A stretch of DNA of 64,000 bases from Pseudomonadota bacterium (GCA_018240285.1 JAFEGA010000015.1:1-64000); one strand, 5' to 3'. Positions 47,760-57,407 are shown, counted from the first letter of the stretch. Notes: generated from the sequence alone by a model not told the origin. Translations and numbers: made by a program.

Positions 47760-47867
47760 GGAATGATGCCGTTAGGAATGGTAGAAAAAGGAAATCGAGG
47801 CAATCGGAATATATTCGTAACACACATTCTATTAATTTTATACTCCTATCCTTTTTATTTATGAAGA

Positions 47868-48341
47868 TTGCCCGGTCAGATTTGGCGCATGAATGAGTGT
47901 GGCGCTCACCATGGCGCCTTTGGAAACCAACAACTTCCCGCGCTTTGAGGTGAGCATTGACCGCTTCTAGCAATATCACTGTCAATTCGTGACGTTCCAA
48001 AAGATGACGGAAGTTCAGTATCGTGGTTTCGTCCGGCAGAGCACCGGTAACCCCGCCAAATCCCGCAAAGCGGCGCATACTCTCGATCTCGTACAGGGCA
48101 CCTTCCATCTGCCGGTCGGAGAGGTTGAACCAGTTCTGCAGGCAGTAGATGCGGAACATGCTCCAAAGCCGCCATCGGCTGACGGCCCCACCGTCCACTC
48201 TTGGGGTAATGCGGTTCTATGTGCAACGGCAACACTTGCCAGGGTATCCACCCTTTCCATCTCGCTTAAGAAAACTTCCCGGCGCATCCGGCGTTTCTTG
48301 TGATCGTAGTCTAGGTCGGCAAAGCTTGATGGGTGTGACAT
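47868..48341 (-). pseudogene. IS5-family transposase, N-terminal remnant
   Basis: Minus-strand frames read DLDYDHKKRRMRREVFLSEM (from 48341), VLPLHIEPHYPKSGRWGRQP, LQNWFNLSDRQMEGALYEIE, and ILNFRHLLERHELTVILLEA, then VSKGAMVSATLIHAPN to about 47868. This is the first half of an IS5-type transposase. Frameshifts split it, and the catalytic part is missing. Confidence 0.8.
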
Positions 48342-48547
48342 AGCGTATTAAGAAGTTGTCAGAAAGGTCATTATCTCAATTTTTGGGATTTGTTCGGCGA
48401 TTCCTTAAAGAAGGAAGGATGACTGAGAATCCGCTTGTGATAAGTATGCACCGTTGCAAATCACTAAGGCGGCATTGCCACGGATATCGCTGACGGTGCA
48501 ATTGATTTGGGCAACTGCGATGCGCACGACGCGGCAAGCCACTCAGA
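48342..48547. other. Short stretch without recognised gene
   Basis: About 200 bases between the IS5 remnant and the phosphomannomutase stop. I find no coding or clear regulatory signal. Confidence 0.4.
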
Positions 48548-49924
48548 CTAGAACGGCAGTTGCGCGTCCGGTTTTGCTTGCAGTATATTGCGGCGGAAAT
48601 CTTCCTGGATGCGTTGCAGCGCGGCTTGATTATCGGCTTCAAAGCGCAGCACGACGACCGGTGTGGTATTAGAAGCGCGCGCCAGGCCGAAGCCATCGCG
48701 GTACTCAACGCGCAAACCGTCGGTGGTGATGACTTGTTGCGGATTATCGAACTTGGCGCTTTTCTGCAATTGCGCGATCAGCGTGTGATTTTCGCCTTCG
48801 GCTGTACGCACCTGTAATTCCGGCGTGTTGAGACTATCGGGGAGATTTTTTAGCGTGGCGGTGATGTCTTGTTCGCGGCTCAGCAGCTCCAGCAAGCGTG
48901 CCCCGGCGTATAAGCCGTCGTCGAAACCGTACCAGCGTTCCTTAAAGAACAGGTGCCCGCTCATTTCCCCGGCCAATAATGCCTTTTCTTCGATGAGCTT
49001 GGATTTGATGAATGAGTGTCCGGTTTTCCACATCACCGGCGTGCCGCCGTGTTGGCTGATCCACGGCGCCAGATTGCGCGTGCATTTCACGTCGAAAATG
49101 ATTTTTCCGCCGGGATTGCGCGACAGCACGTCGGCGGCGAACAGCATCAGTTGGCGGTCAGCGTTGATGATATGACCATCCTTGGTGACGATGCCGAGCC
49201 GGTCGCCGTCGCCGTCGAATGCCAAGCCGATTTCTGCGTCGCTCGTTTTTAGCGCTTGAATGACATCATTCAGATTATCGGGCACGGAAGGATCGGGGTG
49301 GTGGTTGGGAAAAGAACCATCCACGTCGCAGAACAATTCGGTTACTTGGCAACCCAAGCCGCGATAGAGCGCCGGTGCATAAGCACCTGCTACGCCGTTG
49401 CCGCAATCGACCACGATTTTGATCGGACGCGTGAGCTTGATATCGCCGGTAATCCGCTGCAAGTAGGTTGCGGTGATGTTGTGCTCGGAATAATTGCCTG
49501 CACCCTGTGTCAGATCGTTGTTTTCAATGCGCAGGCGCAGCGCCTGGATGGTGTCGGCCGCCAGCGTCTGGCCACCCAGTACGATCTTAAAACCATTGTA
49601 TTCGGGCGGATTGTGGCTGCCGGTGACCATCACGCCGGAATATTGACATAATTCGTGCGCGGCGAAGTACAACATGGGGGTCGCCACCATGCCGACATCC
49701 ACGACATCGATGCCGCTTTTGCGGATGCCGCGTGCCAGCGCTTGCGATAATTCCGGTCCGGATAACCGGCCGTCACGGCCGATGGCGATGGCGGTCAGAT
49801 TCCTAGCGCGTGCTTCGGAGCCGATGGCATGACCGATTTTTTCGACATTTTCCGCAGTGATGGTTTTACCGACAATGCCGCGAATGTCGTAGGCTTTGAA
49901 AATTTCGTGAGGAATGGTTGGCAT
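48548..49924 (-). CDS. Phosphomannomutase/phosphoglucomutase
   Basis: Alpha-D-phosphohexomutase of 458 residues, AlgC/ManB type, converting mannose-6-P or glucose-6-P to the 1-phosphate for surface polysaccharide. The phosphoserine loop VTGSHNPPEYNGFK is near residue 100, the metal-binding AFDGDGDRLG near 240, the sugar-specificity GEMSGHLFF near 320, and the C-terminal RFEADN. The start ATG 49924 gives the usual IFKAYDIRG motif at the N-terminus. The neighbours do not identify the pathway. Confidence 0.93.
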   Translation of the reverse strand: MPTIPHEIFKAYDIRGIVGKTITAENVEKIGHAIGSEARARNLTAIAIGRDGRLSGPELSQALARGIRKSGIDVVDVGMVATPMLYFAAHELCQYSGVMVTGSHNPPEYNGFKIVLGGQTLAADTIQALRLRIENNDLTQGAGNYSEHNITATYLQRITGDIKLTRPIKIVVDCGNGVAGAYAPALYRGLGCQVTELFCDVDGSFPNHHPDPSVPDNLNDVIQALKTSDAEIGLAFDGDGDRLGIVTKDGHIINADRQLMLFAADVLSRNPGGKIIFDVKCTRNLAPWISQHGGTPVMWKTGHSFIKSKLIEEKALLAGEMSGHLFFKERWYGFDDGLYAGARLLELLSREQDITATLKNLPDSLNTPELQVRTAEGENHTLIAQLQKSAKFDNPQQVITTDGLRVEYRDGFGLARASNTTPVVVLRFEADNQAALQRIQEDFRRNILQAKPDAQLPF

Positions 49925-50030
49925 AGGTTAATCATCCGAAAGAAAGATTGTTGATAAAACGCGATCCACCATCATTGATTCCATCGCTATCGCCGCAACG
50001 CAAGTTTGCGCAGAAACCGGCAGCTTTACT

Positions 50031-50234
50031 TTAATGATGTCCTGCGACAGCGCCGCCTTTCAATGTGTAATGTGTGCCGCAGTAGGGACAGAGCGCTTCA
50101 CCGGTGGCCTCTATCGGGAGAAAAACCCGCGGATGGGTATTCCACAGCTGCATTGCCGGTGTCGGGCAATGCAGCGGTAAATCGTCGGCGGTAACTTCGA
50201 TTTCTCGGACTTTGTTATTGCTTTGTTGATTCAT
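50031..50234 (-). CDS. Zinc-finger domain protein (zf-CHCC type)
   Basis: 67 residues with Cys23, His34, Cys49 and Cys52 (LHCPTP, NTHPRVFL, CPYCGTHY), the CHCC zinc-binding set related to the mitochondrial NDUFS6 tail. The function in bacteria is unknown. It lies 24 bases downstream of ilvE on the same strand and may be co-transcribed with it. Confidence 0.88.
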   Translation of the reverse strand: MNQQSNNKVREIEVTADDLPLHCPTPAMQLWNTHPRVFLPIEATGEALCPYCGTHYTLKGGAVAGHH

Positions 50235-50258
50235 AAAAATGACTCCAATATAGCTGAA

Positions 50259-51179
50259 TTAAACTAAAGTAAGCCAATCGGCGTGATTGCTTGCCCGGCC
50301 TTTGACGCAATCAAAGAACAAATTTTGTAATTGTGCTGTGATCGGACCACGCTTGCCGGCGCCGATGATGCGATTGTCCAATTCTCGGATCGGTGTGACT
50401 TCAGCCGCAGTACCAGTAAAAAAGGCTTCGTCGGCGCAATAAATTTCATCGCGTGTGATGCGTTTTTCAATCACCGGAATACCGAGTTCCCCGGCCAATT
50501 CGATAATCGATGCACGCGTAATGCCTTCCAGGCAGGATGTTAAATCCGGCGTGTACAGTTTGCCTTGCTTAACGATGAATATATTTTCCCCGGAGCCTTC
50601 GGCCACGTAACCTTCCACGTCCAGCAGTAACGCTTCGTCGTAACCGTTCAGCGCCACTTCCTGATTGGCCAGAATGGAGTTGGCGTACGTCGTGACCGAT
50701 TTGGCGCGGCACATATTGATGTTGACGTGGTGCCGGGTAAAGGATGAAGTTTTGACGCGGATGCCGTTTTCCAGGGCTTCTGGCCCCAGATAAGTTCCCC
50801 ATGACCAAGCGGCAATGGCGATGTGCACCGATAACGTTCTGGCGGATAAGCCCATCGCCTCGGCGCCATAAAAAGCGATCGGACGGATATATGCGGACGA
50901 CAGTTTATTTTGTTTGACCACATCGCGTTGCGCTTGCATGATTGTGGCCTTGTCGTACGGCATTTTCATCATGAAAATATGCGCAGAATTGAATAGGCGG
51001 TCGGTATGTTCCTGCAAGCGGAAAATCGCCGCACCCTGAGCAGTTTCATAAGCGCGCAGCCCTTCAAAAACACCCAAACCGTAATGCAACGTGTGCGTTA
51101 ACACGTGCGTATTGGCATCCCGCCAGGGAACCATTTTCCCGTCATACCAGATCACACCATCACGGTCAGCCATTGACAT
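50259..51179 (-). CDS. ilvE: Branched-chain amino acid aminotransferase
   Basis: PLP enzyme (fold type IV) that moves amino groups between glutamate and the keto acids of valine, leucine and isoleucine. 306 residues. The motif THTLHYGLGVFEGLRAY is near residue 27, the PLP-Lys lies in CRAKSVTTYANS, and EGSGENIFIV is near 196. GTAAEVTPIREL near 255 is also typical. The ATG at 51179 is followed by a second in-frame ATG two codons later; both are plausible. Confidence 0.96.
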   Translation of the reverse strand: MSMADRDGVIWYDGKMVPWRDANTHVLTHTLHYGLGVFEGLRAYETAQGAAIFRLQEHTDRLFNSAHIFMMKMPYDKATIMQAQRDVVKQNKLSSAYIRPIAFYGAEAMGLSARTLSVHIAIAAWSWGTYLGPEALENGIRVKTSSFTRHHVNINMCRAKSVTTYANSILANQEVALNGYDEALLLDVEGYVAEGSGENIFIVKQGKLYTPDLTSCLEGITRASIIELAGELGIPVIEKRITRDEIYCADEAFFTGTAAEVTPIRELDNRIIGAGKRGPITAQLQNLFFDCVKGRASNHADWLTLV

Positions 51180-51296
51180 TCAGGAACTCCCGATAAAAAT
51201 TTCTAAAAGGCGCATATTCTAACGTATTTTTACTACAGCGATGAAATACAGCAGCATAAATGGAATTGTTTCACGGCGCGCGAATTGCCATTCACA

Positions 51297-52202
51297 TTAC
51301 TGCCGGTATATTTGTTTGAAATACGTTTCGAATTGCGGCCGGACATCGCGGGGATTTTGCACAATGGCATGAATCATCTGAAAAAGCGGATATTTTTGCG
51401 TGTTCAATAGACGGTGCTGGTGGATCATTTCCAAAGTGTGCGGTCCCTCGCCGGAAATATCGTTACATTCTTCGCGCGCCAGTTTGCGGCCTAGCTCGTG
51501 GTGATGCGAGTTTTCGCTGGTTGCCGTGGTGATCAGATCGCCCAATCCGGCCAAATGATACGGGGTATCGGTTTTTCCGCCCATTGCTTGCACAATTTGG
51601 CTCAGTTCGTGTAGAGCCGCGACGGCCAAAAAACCGCGCACGTTATCGCCGAGTTTCAGTTCGTCGGCCATACCGAAGGCCATCGCGTACACATTTTTTA
51701 AAATCACCGACCAGCTGATGCCGGTAATGTCGAAAGTATGTTCTATATGCAACCGGGTATGATTGAAGCAAGTTTGCATGACATCGAAGGCAGCCGTATC
51801 TTGGCTGCCCAATTGCGCAAATGCGTGCCGGCCGGTGCGGATTTCCTCGGAAATCATCGGGCCGTATAGCAGTGCATACGGTTGTTGGACCGGCAAATTT
51901 TCCGCAAAGATTTGCGCCGCGGTTTGACCGGATTCATCCAATCCTTTGGCGATACTGACGCAAAGACAGGTCTTTTTCAGCAATGGCGCAATGAATTGAG
52001 CAACTTCGCGGTGCGGATTAACCGGCAGGCAAAATAACACGATGTCGGCATGTGCTGCGCTATCCTCCAAAGTGACGTAGGGATAATCGTTGCTGGGAAA
52101 TTTCTCCCAGATACCCAGCTCATACCTGTCTTTGAGCAGGAATTCCATCGCATGCCCCATTTCGCCGTGACCCAGGATAAGAATTTGTAATGGTGAAGTC
52201 AT
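51297..52202 (-). CDS. GpsA-like NAD(P)-dependent glycerol-3-phosphate dehydrogenase family protein
   Basis: 301 residues. It matches the fold of GpsA in the C-terminal domain: SWSVILKNVYAMAFGMADEL with the catalytic Lys, and LAGLGDLITTATSENSHHHE. The N-terminal Rossmann loop reads ILGHGEMGHAME rather than the GpsA GAGSWGTA, and the protein is shorter by about 20-30 residues. It may be a diverged paralogue with another substrate. No lipid genes are next to it; ilvE is the next gene downstream. Confidence 0.75.
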   Translation of the reverse strand: MTSPLQILILGHGEMGHAMEFLLKDRYELGIWEKFPSNDYPYVTLEDSAAHADIVLFCLPVNPHREVAQFIAPLLKKTCLCVSIAKGLDESGQTAAQIFAENLPVQQPYALLYGPMISEEIRTGRHAFAQLGSQDTAAFDVMQTCFNHTRLHIEHTFDITGISWSVILKNVYAMAFGMADELKLGDNVRGFLAVAALHELSQIVQAMGGKTDTPYHLAGLGDLITTATSENSHHHELGRKLAREECNDISGEGPHTLEMIHQHRLLNTQKYPLFQMIHAIVQNPRDVRPQFETYFKQIYRQ

Positions 52203-52424
52203 ATATAAAATTTATGCATAACGTAATTCACACCGATTTCTGTTTCTGGATGCGGCAATTTGCCACATTGCAAATGAAAGCATTCTCACCGAGAATCAAG
52301 CGGACGAGCAGGCGAGCATTTTAGAATTAATTTAGTTTGAAGATTATATTTTGTAATCAGGTGCAATCAAAGCCACTTTTGCGGATTGCATATTAAATAG
52401 CTGGATGCAAAAGACAAATACCTC

Positions 52425-53297
52425 ATGATGATGCTCACAATTCAACAGCAGACTTCTATTCTTCAACTCATATTGACGCTATTTAATACCGCACCAGGGG
52501 CAGTCAATCTGGCAGTTCTCGGCTCGAGGTTGCGGAATGGCCAATCTTTGAGCAACTTAGCGCAATCCTTGACACAAAGCGCTTTGTTTTTTGACAGACA
52601 TTATCTCGCTCAATTGAGTCACGCTGAATTTGCCACTTCATTTATCAACGATTTAATAGGTAACCGAGCATCTGAAAGTGACAAAAATCTAATGGTGGAT
52701 TTTATTACACACAAACAAGCTAACGGTGCTACACAAGCAGAAATAATTGCCGAAGTGACGAGTGCTCTGTCGTCTGTATCATTTTCAGACCCGAATTGGG
52801 GAAAAGCTTCGCTGCATTACACCACGTACAATGCATCCAAAATCGTCAATCATTTGTTTGGTGATGCATTTTCACCGGCCAATAAGTCGGTGGTAGTGGA
52901 TCATATGCTCACGCAGATATCCACCGGTAAAACCTTCGGCGATATGGTTGTGTGGGCTGTCGATACGGTGGCTGATGTTGATCATGACAACGTGGTGTGG
53001 GGAAATGCGGCGGTACTGTTAAATAACCGCACCGAGGTTGCGCGATATTATTCGATCGACCGGGCGGGCATCGCAATCGATTACGATGCCTTGCAAAAAA
53101 TTCTGGCAAAAGTAACGGTTGATGCTCGCACAATTGCAACCGCCAAAGCTGCAATCGATCATTTGCTCAGCGATGACAATGGTTTTTCCAGCACTACGAA
53201 TGAGGATTTCCGGTTGGATGCAGTGTTGAGAACTAAAAAAAGGGATATGCCATCCATGCCAAAGGGAAAAACAAAGATGATCGAGCTTGTGATCTGA
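52425..53297 (+). CDS. DUF4214/S-layer-like repeat protein of unknown function
   Basis: 290 residues, no signal peptide. Helical repeats rich in Leu, Ala, Ser and Asn; segments like NGQSLSNLAQSLTQSALFFD and HAEFATSFINDLIGNRASES resemble DUF4214 repeats. A run KASLHYTTYNASKIVNHLF and NNRTEVARYYSIDRAG follow, as in bacterial adhesins and S-layer-like exoproteins exported by type I systems. No RTX repeat is seen. The start is ATG 52425 (a second ATG follows directly). It stands alone. Confidence 0.65.
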   Translation: MMMLTIQQQTSILQLILTLFNTAPGAVNLAVLGSRLRNGQSLSNLAQSLTQSALFFDRHYLAQLSHAEFATSFINDLIGNRASESDKNLMVDFITHKQANGATQAEIIAEVTSALSSVSFSDPNWGKASLHYTTYNASKIVNHLFGDAFSPANKSVVVDHMLTQISTGKTFGDMVVWAVDTVADVDHDNVVWGNAAVLLNNRTEVARYYSIDRAGIAIDYDALQKILAKVTVDARTIATAKAAIDHLLSDDNGFSSTTNEDFRLDAVLRTKKRDMPSMPKGKTKMIELVI

Positions 53298-53464
53298 GCG
53301 CAAGATGCATTTCTTTTTTTAGTATTCAACGTAAACTCGAATTATCTCGCGATATTCTAATTTTTCCGCGAAGAAAAGCATCTTTTCATTCTATTTTTGG
53401 TACTATTTGCACGCAGTATTCAGCTTAAAAAGTCTCTGATCTGTTGTTGAAAGGTAAATAGTCC

Positions 53465-54697
53465 ATGCCCCGCATTGAGGCCGTATTTCAAAATTCGCAA
53501 GGCGAATCGTTATCCGGTTTGCTGGAAATGCCATCCGGTGCGATCAAGTCGTACGCGTTGTTCGCGCATTGTTTTACCTGTTCCAAGGACAATCCGGCGG
53601 CCGCAAGGATTGCGCTCGCTTTGGCGGATCGCGGTATTGCAGTTTTGCGTTTTGACTTTACCGGCCTTGGCAACAGTCAAGGGGATTTTTCAAATACCAA
53701 TTTCTCATCCAATCTGCAGGATTTATTAGCCGCGGCACGCTATCTGGAGCAGCACTATGCCGCTCCGGCACTGCTGATCGGGCACAGCCTAGGCGGTGCG
53801 GCTGTGCTTGCGGTAGCGCAGGATCTGCCCTCGGTCAAAGCGGTGATCACCATCGGCGCGCCGGCAACAGCCGCGCATGTCAAGCATTTGTTCGCCGATT
53901 CTTATCAGCAATTGCAGAATCAAGAATCTGTGCAGGTCGAATTGGCGGGAAGAAGCTTTAAAATACGGCGTCAATTCATCGACGACTTGGAGCAATACAA
54001 TTCAGTAGCGCATATCGGTGCGCTAAGAAAAGCGTTATTGATACTTCATTCACCGCTGGATGAGATCGTTTCGATCGACGAAGCAGGGCGGATTTTTACC
54101 GCGGCCAAACATCCGAAAAGCTTTGTATCGCTCGATCATGCCGATCATCTACTCTCTAATCCGCACGATTCACATTATGTCGCAGAAGTTTTATCCGCTT
54201 GGGCCAGCCGTTACCTGATAACCGGTCAGATTCCGGTTAAAACAGACGGTGCGCTGCGTCCAGCCGTTGAACCGGGCAGTGTGATTGTGCGCGAAAGTGA
54301 TAAAAAATTCGCCCGTGAAATCCTGACACCGAATCACCGCTTGATCAGCGATGAGCCGATTGCAATGGGCGGAACCGATCTTGGATTCAATCCGTATGAA
54401 TTATTGCTTGCGGCATTGGGCAGCTGCACGTCGATGACCCTGCGCATGTATGCGAATCACAAAAAAATCGATTTGCAGGATATTGTCGTCGAGTTGCATC
54501 ACAGCCGGATTCACGCCGAAGATTGCGGCGGTTGCGAAAAGCAGAAAACACAAATCGATGTTATTGCCCGCAAAATTCAATTGAGCGGCAATCTGAGCGA
54601 ACAGCAACGAACCCGCTTGCTGGAAATTGCCAATCAATGTCCGGTGCATAAAACATTGCAAAGCAAGATTCAAATAGAAACCCGTCTCGTGGATTAG
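53465..54697 (+). CDS. Alpha/beta hydrolase fused to an OsmC-family domain
   Basis: 410 residues in two domains. Residues about 1-255 form an alpha/beta hydrolase: HCFTCSKDNPAA near the oxyanion site, the nucleophile elbow GHSLGG near 107, and a catalytic His in LDHADHLLSNPHD. Residues about 275-410 form an OsmC-like peroxidase domain with LAALGSCTSMTLRMYA (a redox Cys) and NQCPVHKTL. Such fusions are known in bacteria. OsmC proteins reduce organic hydroperoxides, so the fusion could act on esterified or lipid peroxides; this is inference. Confidence 0.9.
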   Translation: MPRIEAVFQNSQGESLSGLLEMPSGAIKSYALFAHCFTCSKDNPAAARIALALADRGIAVLRFDFTGLGNSQGDFSNTNFSSNLQDLLAAARYLEQHYAAPALLIGHSLGGAAVLAVAQDLPSVKAVITIGAPATAAHVKHLFADSYQQLQNQESVQVELAGRSFKIRRQFIDDLEQYNSVAHIGALRKALLILHSPLDEIVSIDEAGRIFTAAKHPKSFVSLDHADHLLSNPHDSHYVAEVLSAWASRYLITGQIPVKTDGALRPAVEPGSVIVRESDKKFAREILTPNHRLISDEPIAMGGTDLGFNPYELLLAALGSCTSMTLRMYANHKKIDLQDIVVELHHSRIHAEDCGGCEKQKTQIDVIARKIQLSGNLSEQQRTRLLEIANQCPVHKTLQSKIQIETRLVD

Positions 54698-54704
54698 CTT
54701 TGTT

Positions 54705-55109
54705 ATGCAATCAGATGATACCGTAGAAAAATTCCGCATCGACAAATGGCTGTTTGCAGCGCGTTTCTTCAAGACACGCTCACTGGCAGCCGAAGCGATA
54801 GAGCGCGGCCGTGTATCCGTGAATGATCACCGGGTTAAACCGGCCAAAGTGCTCGCTATCGGGGATAAGTTAACCATTCGCATTAACAATTATCAATATG
54901 ATGTTGAAGTATTGGGTTTATCCAATAAAAGAGGATCCGCATCAATAGCTCAGCAACTGTATCGTGAAACTAACGAAAGCAGGGAAAAGCGCGAGTTACT
55001 GGCAGCCCGCTTAAAAGCGCAACCGCAGCCGTTTTACACCAAAGGGCGGCCAACCAAGCGCGATCGCCGCGAGATTGAGCGTTTCACTTCCAATCAAGAC
55101 GACTATTAA
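54705..55109 (+). CDS. hslR: Heat-shock protein 15, S4-type RNA-binding protein
   Basis: 134 residues. The N-terminal S4 domain (about 10-65) reads FRIDKWLFAARFFKTRSLAA. The rest is basic, ending in an arginine- and lysine-rich stretch (KGRPTKRDRREIERF). Hsp15 binds blocked 50S subunits carrying nascent peptide and helps rescue them. It starts 8 bases after the hydrolase-OsmC stop, so it is in the same operon. Confidence 0.92.
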   Translation: MQSDDTVEKFRIDKWLFAARFFKTRSLAAEAIERGRVSVNDHRVKPAKVLAIGDKLTIRINNYQYDVEVLGLSNKRGSASIAQQLYRETNESREKRELLAARLKAQPQPFYTKGRPTKRDRREIERFTSNQDDY

Positions 55110-55123
55110 AATCCGGAAAAATC

Positions 55124-55909
55124 ATGAGCAATGACACTTTCAATTTAAACAAAGAGCAGTTGATTCAACAATCGTTTGTGCAAATGGATAAACATTTGCA
55201 AGGTGCCAATTACACGCAAGCGCAAAAGCTGGCGCTTACTTGCCGGATTCTGTTCGATAACGGCCACGATTCCGGGCTGGCGGGGCAAATCACCGCGCGC
55301 GGCGAACAACCGGGGACTTATTTGACGCAACGGCTGGGATTCGGGTTTGACGAAATTTGCGCGAGCAATCTGTTGCTCGTCAACGAAGATCTGGAGGTTT
55401 TGCAAGGCGACGGCATGGCCAATCCGGCCAATCGCTTTCATTCCTGGTTATACCGTGCGCGACCCGATGTGCAGTGTATTATCCATACCCATGCGGTACA
55501 TACCGCCGCACTCAGTATGCTCGAAACGCCGTTAGAAATATCGCATATGGATAATTGCGTGCTGTACGACGACGTGGCTTTTTTGCCCAAATGGCCCGGC
55601 GTGCCGGTCGGCAACGAAGAAGGTGAGTTGATTGCCAAAGCCATCGGCAACAAGCATGCGTTATTACTGGCGCATCACGGCTTATTGATCGCCAGTTCGA
55701 GCATCGAAGAGGGTTGTATTCTGGCGCTCGCCTTTGAACGTGCGGCGCGCATGCAGTTGCTGGCCGCTTCCGCCGGAACCATCCAACCGATTGATCCCGA
55801 TCTGGGCCGGGAAGCGCATGACTGGATTTTGCGTGGACAGCGCAGTGCCGTGACTTTTGCTTACTATGCCCGGCGCACCTTGAGGAAAGGTGCGGACTGT
55901 TTACAATAG
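55124..55909 (+). CDS. Class II aldolase/adducin domain protein
   Basis: 261 residues. Zinc-binding His residues lie in IIHTHAVHTAALS near 122-131, and HALLLAHHGLLIA near 185. The family includes fuculose-phosphate aldolase and relatives that work on hydroxyacids; the specific substrate cannot be read here. It starts 15 bases after hslR, so it is in the same operon. Confidence 0.88.
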   Translation: MSNDTFNLNKEQLIQQSFVQMDKHLQGANYTQAQKLALTCRILFDNGHDSGLAGQITARGEQPGTYLTQRLGFGFDEICASNLLLVNEDLEVLQGDGMANPANRFHSWLYRARPDVQCIIHTHAVHTAALSMLETPLEISHMDNCVLYDDVAFLPKWPGVPVGNEEGELIAKAIGNKHALLLAHHGLLIASSSIEEGCILALAFERAARMQLLAASAGTIQPIDPDLGREAHDWILRGQRSAVTFAYYARRTLRKGADCLQ

Positions 55910-55936
55910 GTTCGGTATTGTTGATTTCTGCTTAAA

Positions 55937-55999
55937 CATTTTGAATTTGATTTCAATGCCGCATGATCAAGCGCAATAGTTTTTCAGAGTTTCTCTGGA
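55937..55999 (+). repeat. Dispersed repeat, copy 2
   Basis: Resembles 47395-47457, sharing the blocks GCATG, AAGCGCA and AGTTTTTCAGAG. It lies in the 200-base gap between the class II aldolase and the HD-GYP gene. Confidence 0.6.
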
Positions 56000-56110
56000 A
56001 TATCACTGTAAAAGCTCCGCAAACCTACCGTTAACTTTCCAATAGAAGACTGCATAATACGCCGCGTTTTTTCTTAGTTGAGTCTTGAATCTCCAATCCT
56101 GAAATTCAAA

Positions 56111-57322
56111 ATGATAAAAAAAGTACAGGCAAGCGAAGTCCGGCTGGGAATGTATATTCATGAGATTTGCGGTAATTGGCTGGAATATCCGTTTTGGAGA
56201 AAATCGTTTAAACTGAATCAGCAGAAAGACTTGGATAAGCTTGTGAGTTGCGGGCTGGATGAAATATGGATCGATACCTGTAAAGGGCTCGACGTTGCTG
56301 ATGGTCAAAAGATTTCCGTAGAAAACCCTCAATCTGTAAAACTGATTAATACCGATATTCCAGGACAACCAGTCAAGAAAACGGTCGCACGCATTGCGGT
56401 TGAAGAGGAATTGAATACTGCAAAAAAAATCCAACAGAAAGCCAAAGAAGCAGTAACTTTGATGTTTAGTGAAGTGCGCATGGGAAAAGCGCTTGAAATC
56501 GAAGGCGCGGAGTCGCTGGTCGAAGAAATCAATCAATCGATGGAACGCAACCCGAATGCGCTATTAACGTTGATTCGCCTGAAGAATGTCAACGAGTACA
56601 CTTACATGCACTCGGTTGCGGTTTGCATGTTGATGGTGGCGCTGGGAAGGCAATTGGGCTTGGATGCAGCGCAAATCAAACAAGCGGGCACAGCCGGATT
56701 GTTGCACGACATCGGAAAAATGGTGATTCCGAACGAAGTGCTGAACAAACCGGGTCAATTGACCGACGAAGAGTTCGTCATTATGAAAAGCCACCCGGAG
56801 CGCGGCTGGGAAATTCTCAAATCCTGTTACCAAGTACATGAAACAGCGCTGGATGTGTGTTTGCATCATCACGAACGGGTCGACGGAAAGGGTTATCCGA
56901 AAAAACTATCCGGCGATGCATTGACATTGTTTGCCCGCATGGGTGCGGTGTGCGACGTATACGATGCCATTTCGTCGGATCGCTGTTACAAACCGGCCTG
57001 GTCGCCGGCGGAATCGATTCGCAAAATGGCTTCGTGGAAGGATGGGCATTTCGATGAAACCGTGTTCCAAGCCTTTGTGAAAACGATCGGTATCTATCCA
57101 AGCGGCACCTTGTTGAAACTTAAATCCGGGCGCTTGGGTGTGGTGATGGAACAGTCCACGAAGAAATTAACCACGCCCATCATTAAAACGTTCTTTTCAA
57201 CGCGCGCCAATGCGCATATACTGGTGGAAATTCTGGATTTATCGAAAGGGACCGACGGCATCGAAAAAATTGAGGATCCGGTTCAATGGGGATTTGATAT
57301 CAATAAAATACAAGGGATATGA
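56111..57322 (+). CDS. HD-GYP cyclic-di-GMP phosphodiesterase with DUF3391 domain
   Basis: 403 residues. An N-terminal DUF3391-type domain (about 1-130; KVQASEVRLGMYIHEICGNW) is followed by an HD-GYP domain (about 135-330). Metal and signature motifs are LLHDIGKMVIP, the HHER-VDGKGYP stretch, and AVCDVYDAISSDRCYKP. These indicate hydrolysis of cyclic-di-GMP. The frame opens 11 codons earlier, but ATG 56111 gives the standard start (MIKKVQASEV). No partner diguanylate cyclase is in the window. Confidence 0.93.
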   Translation: MIKKVQASEVRLGMYIHEICGNWLEYPFWRKSFKLNQQKDLDKLVSCGLDEIWIDTCKGLDVADGQKISVENPQSVKLINTDIPGQPVKKTVARIAVEEELNTAKKIQQKAKEAVTLMFSEVRMGKALEIEGAESLVEEINQSMERNPNALLTLIRLKNVNEYTYMHSVAVCMLMVALGRQLGLDAAQIKQAGTAGLLHDIGKMVIPNEVLNKPGQLTDEEFVIMKSHPERGWEILKSCYQVHETALDVCLHHHERVDGKGYPKKLSGDALTLFARMGAVCDVYDAISSDRCYKPAWSPAESIRKMASWKDGHFDETVFQAFVKTIGIYPSGTLLKLKSGRLGVVMEQSTKKLTTPIIKTFFSTRANAHILVEILDLSKGTDGIEKIEDPVQWGFDINKIQGI

Positions 57323-57407
57323 AGGGTTCCGTGACCTTGATCAATGCAGTGCAAGCGGAAATATTTATAGTGCAAAAAATAATTCATGATGAAGAGGATT
57401 GATAGTG

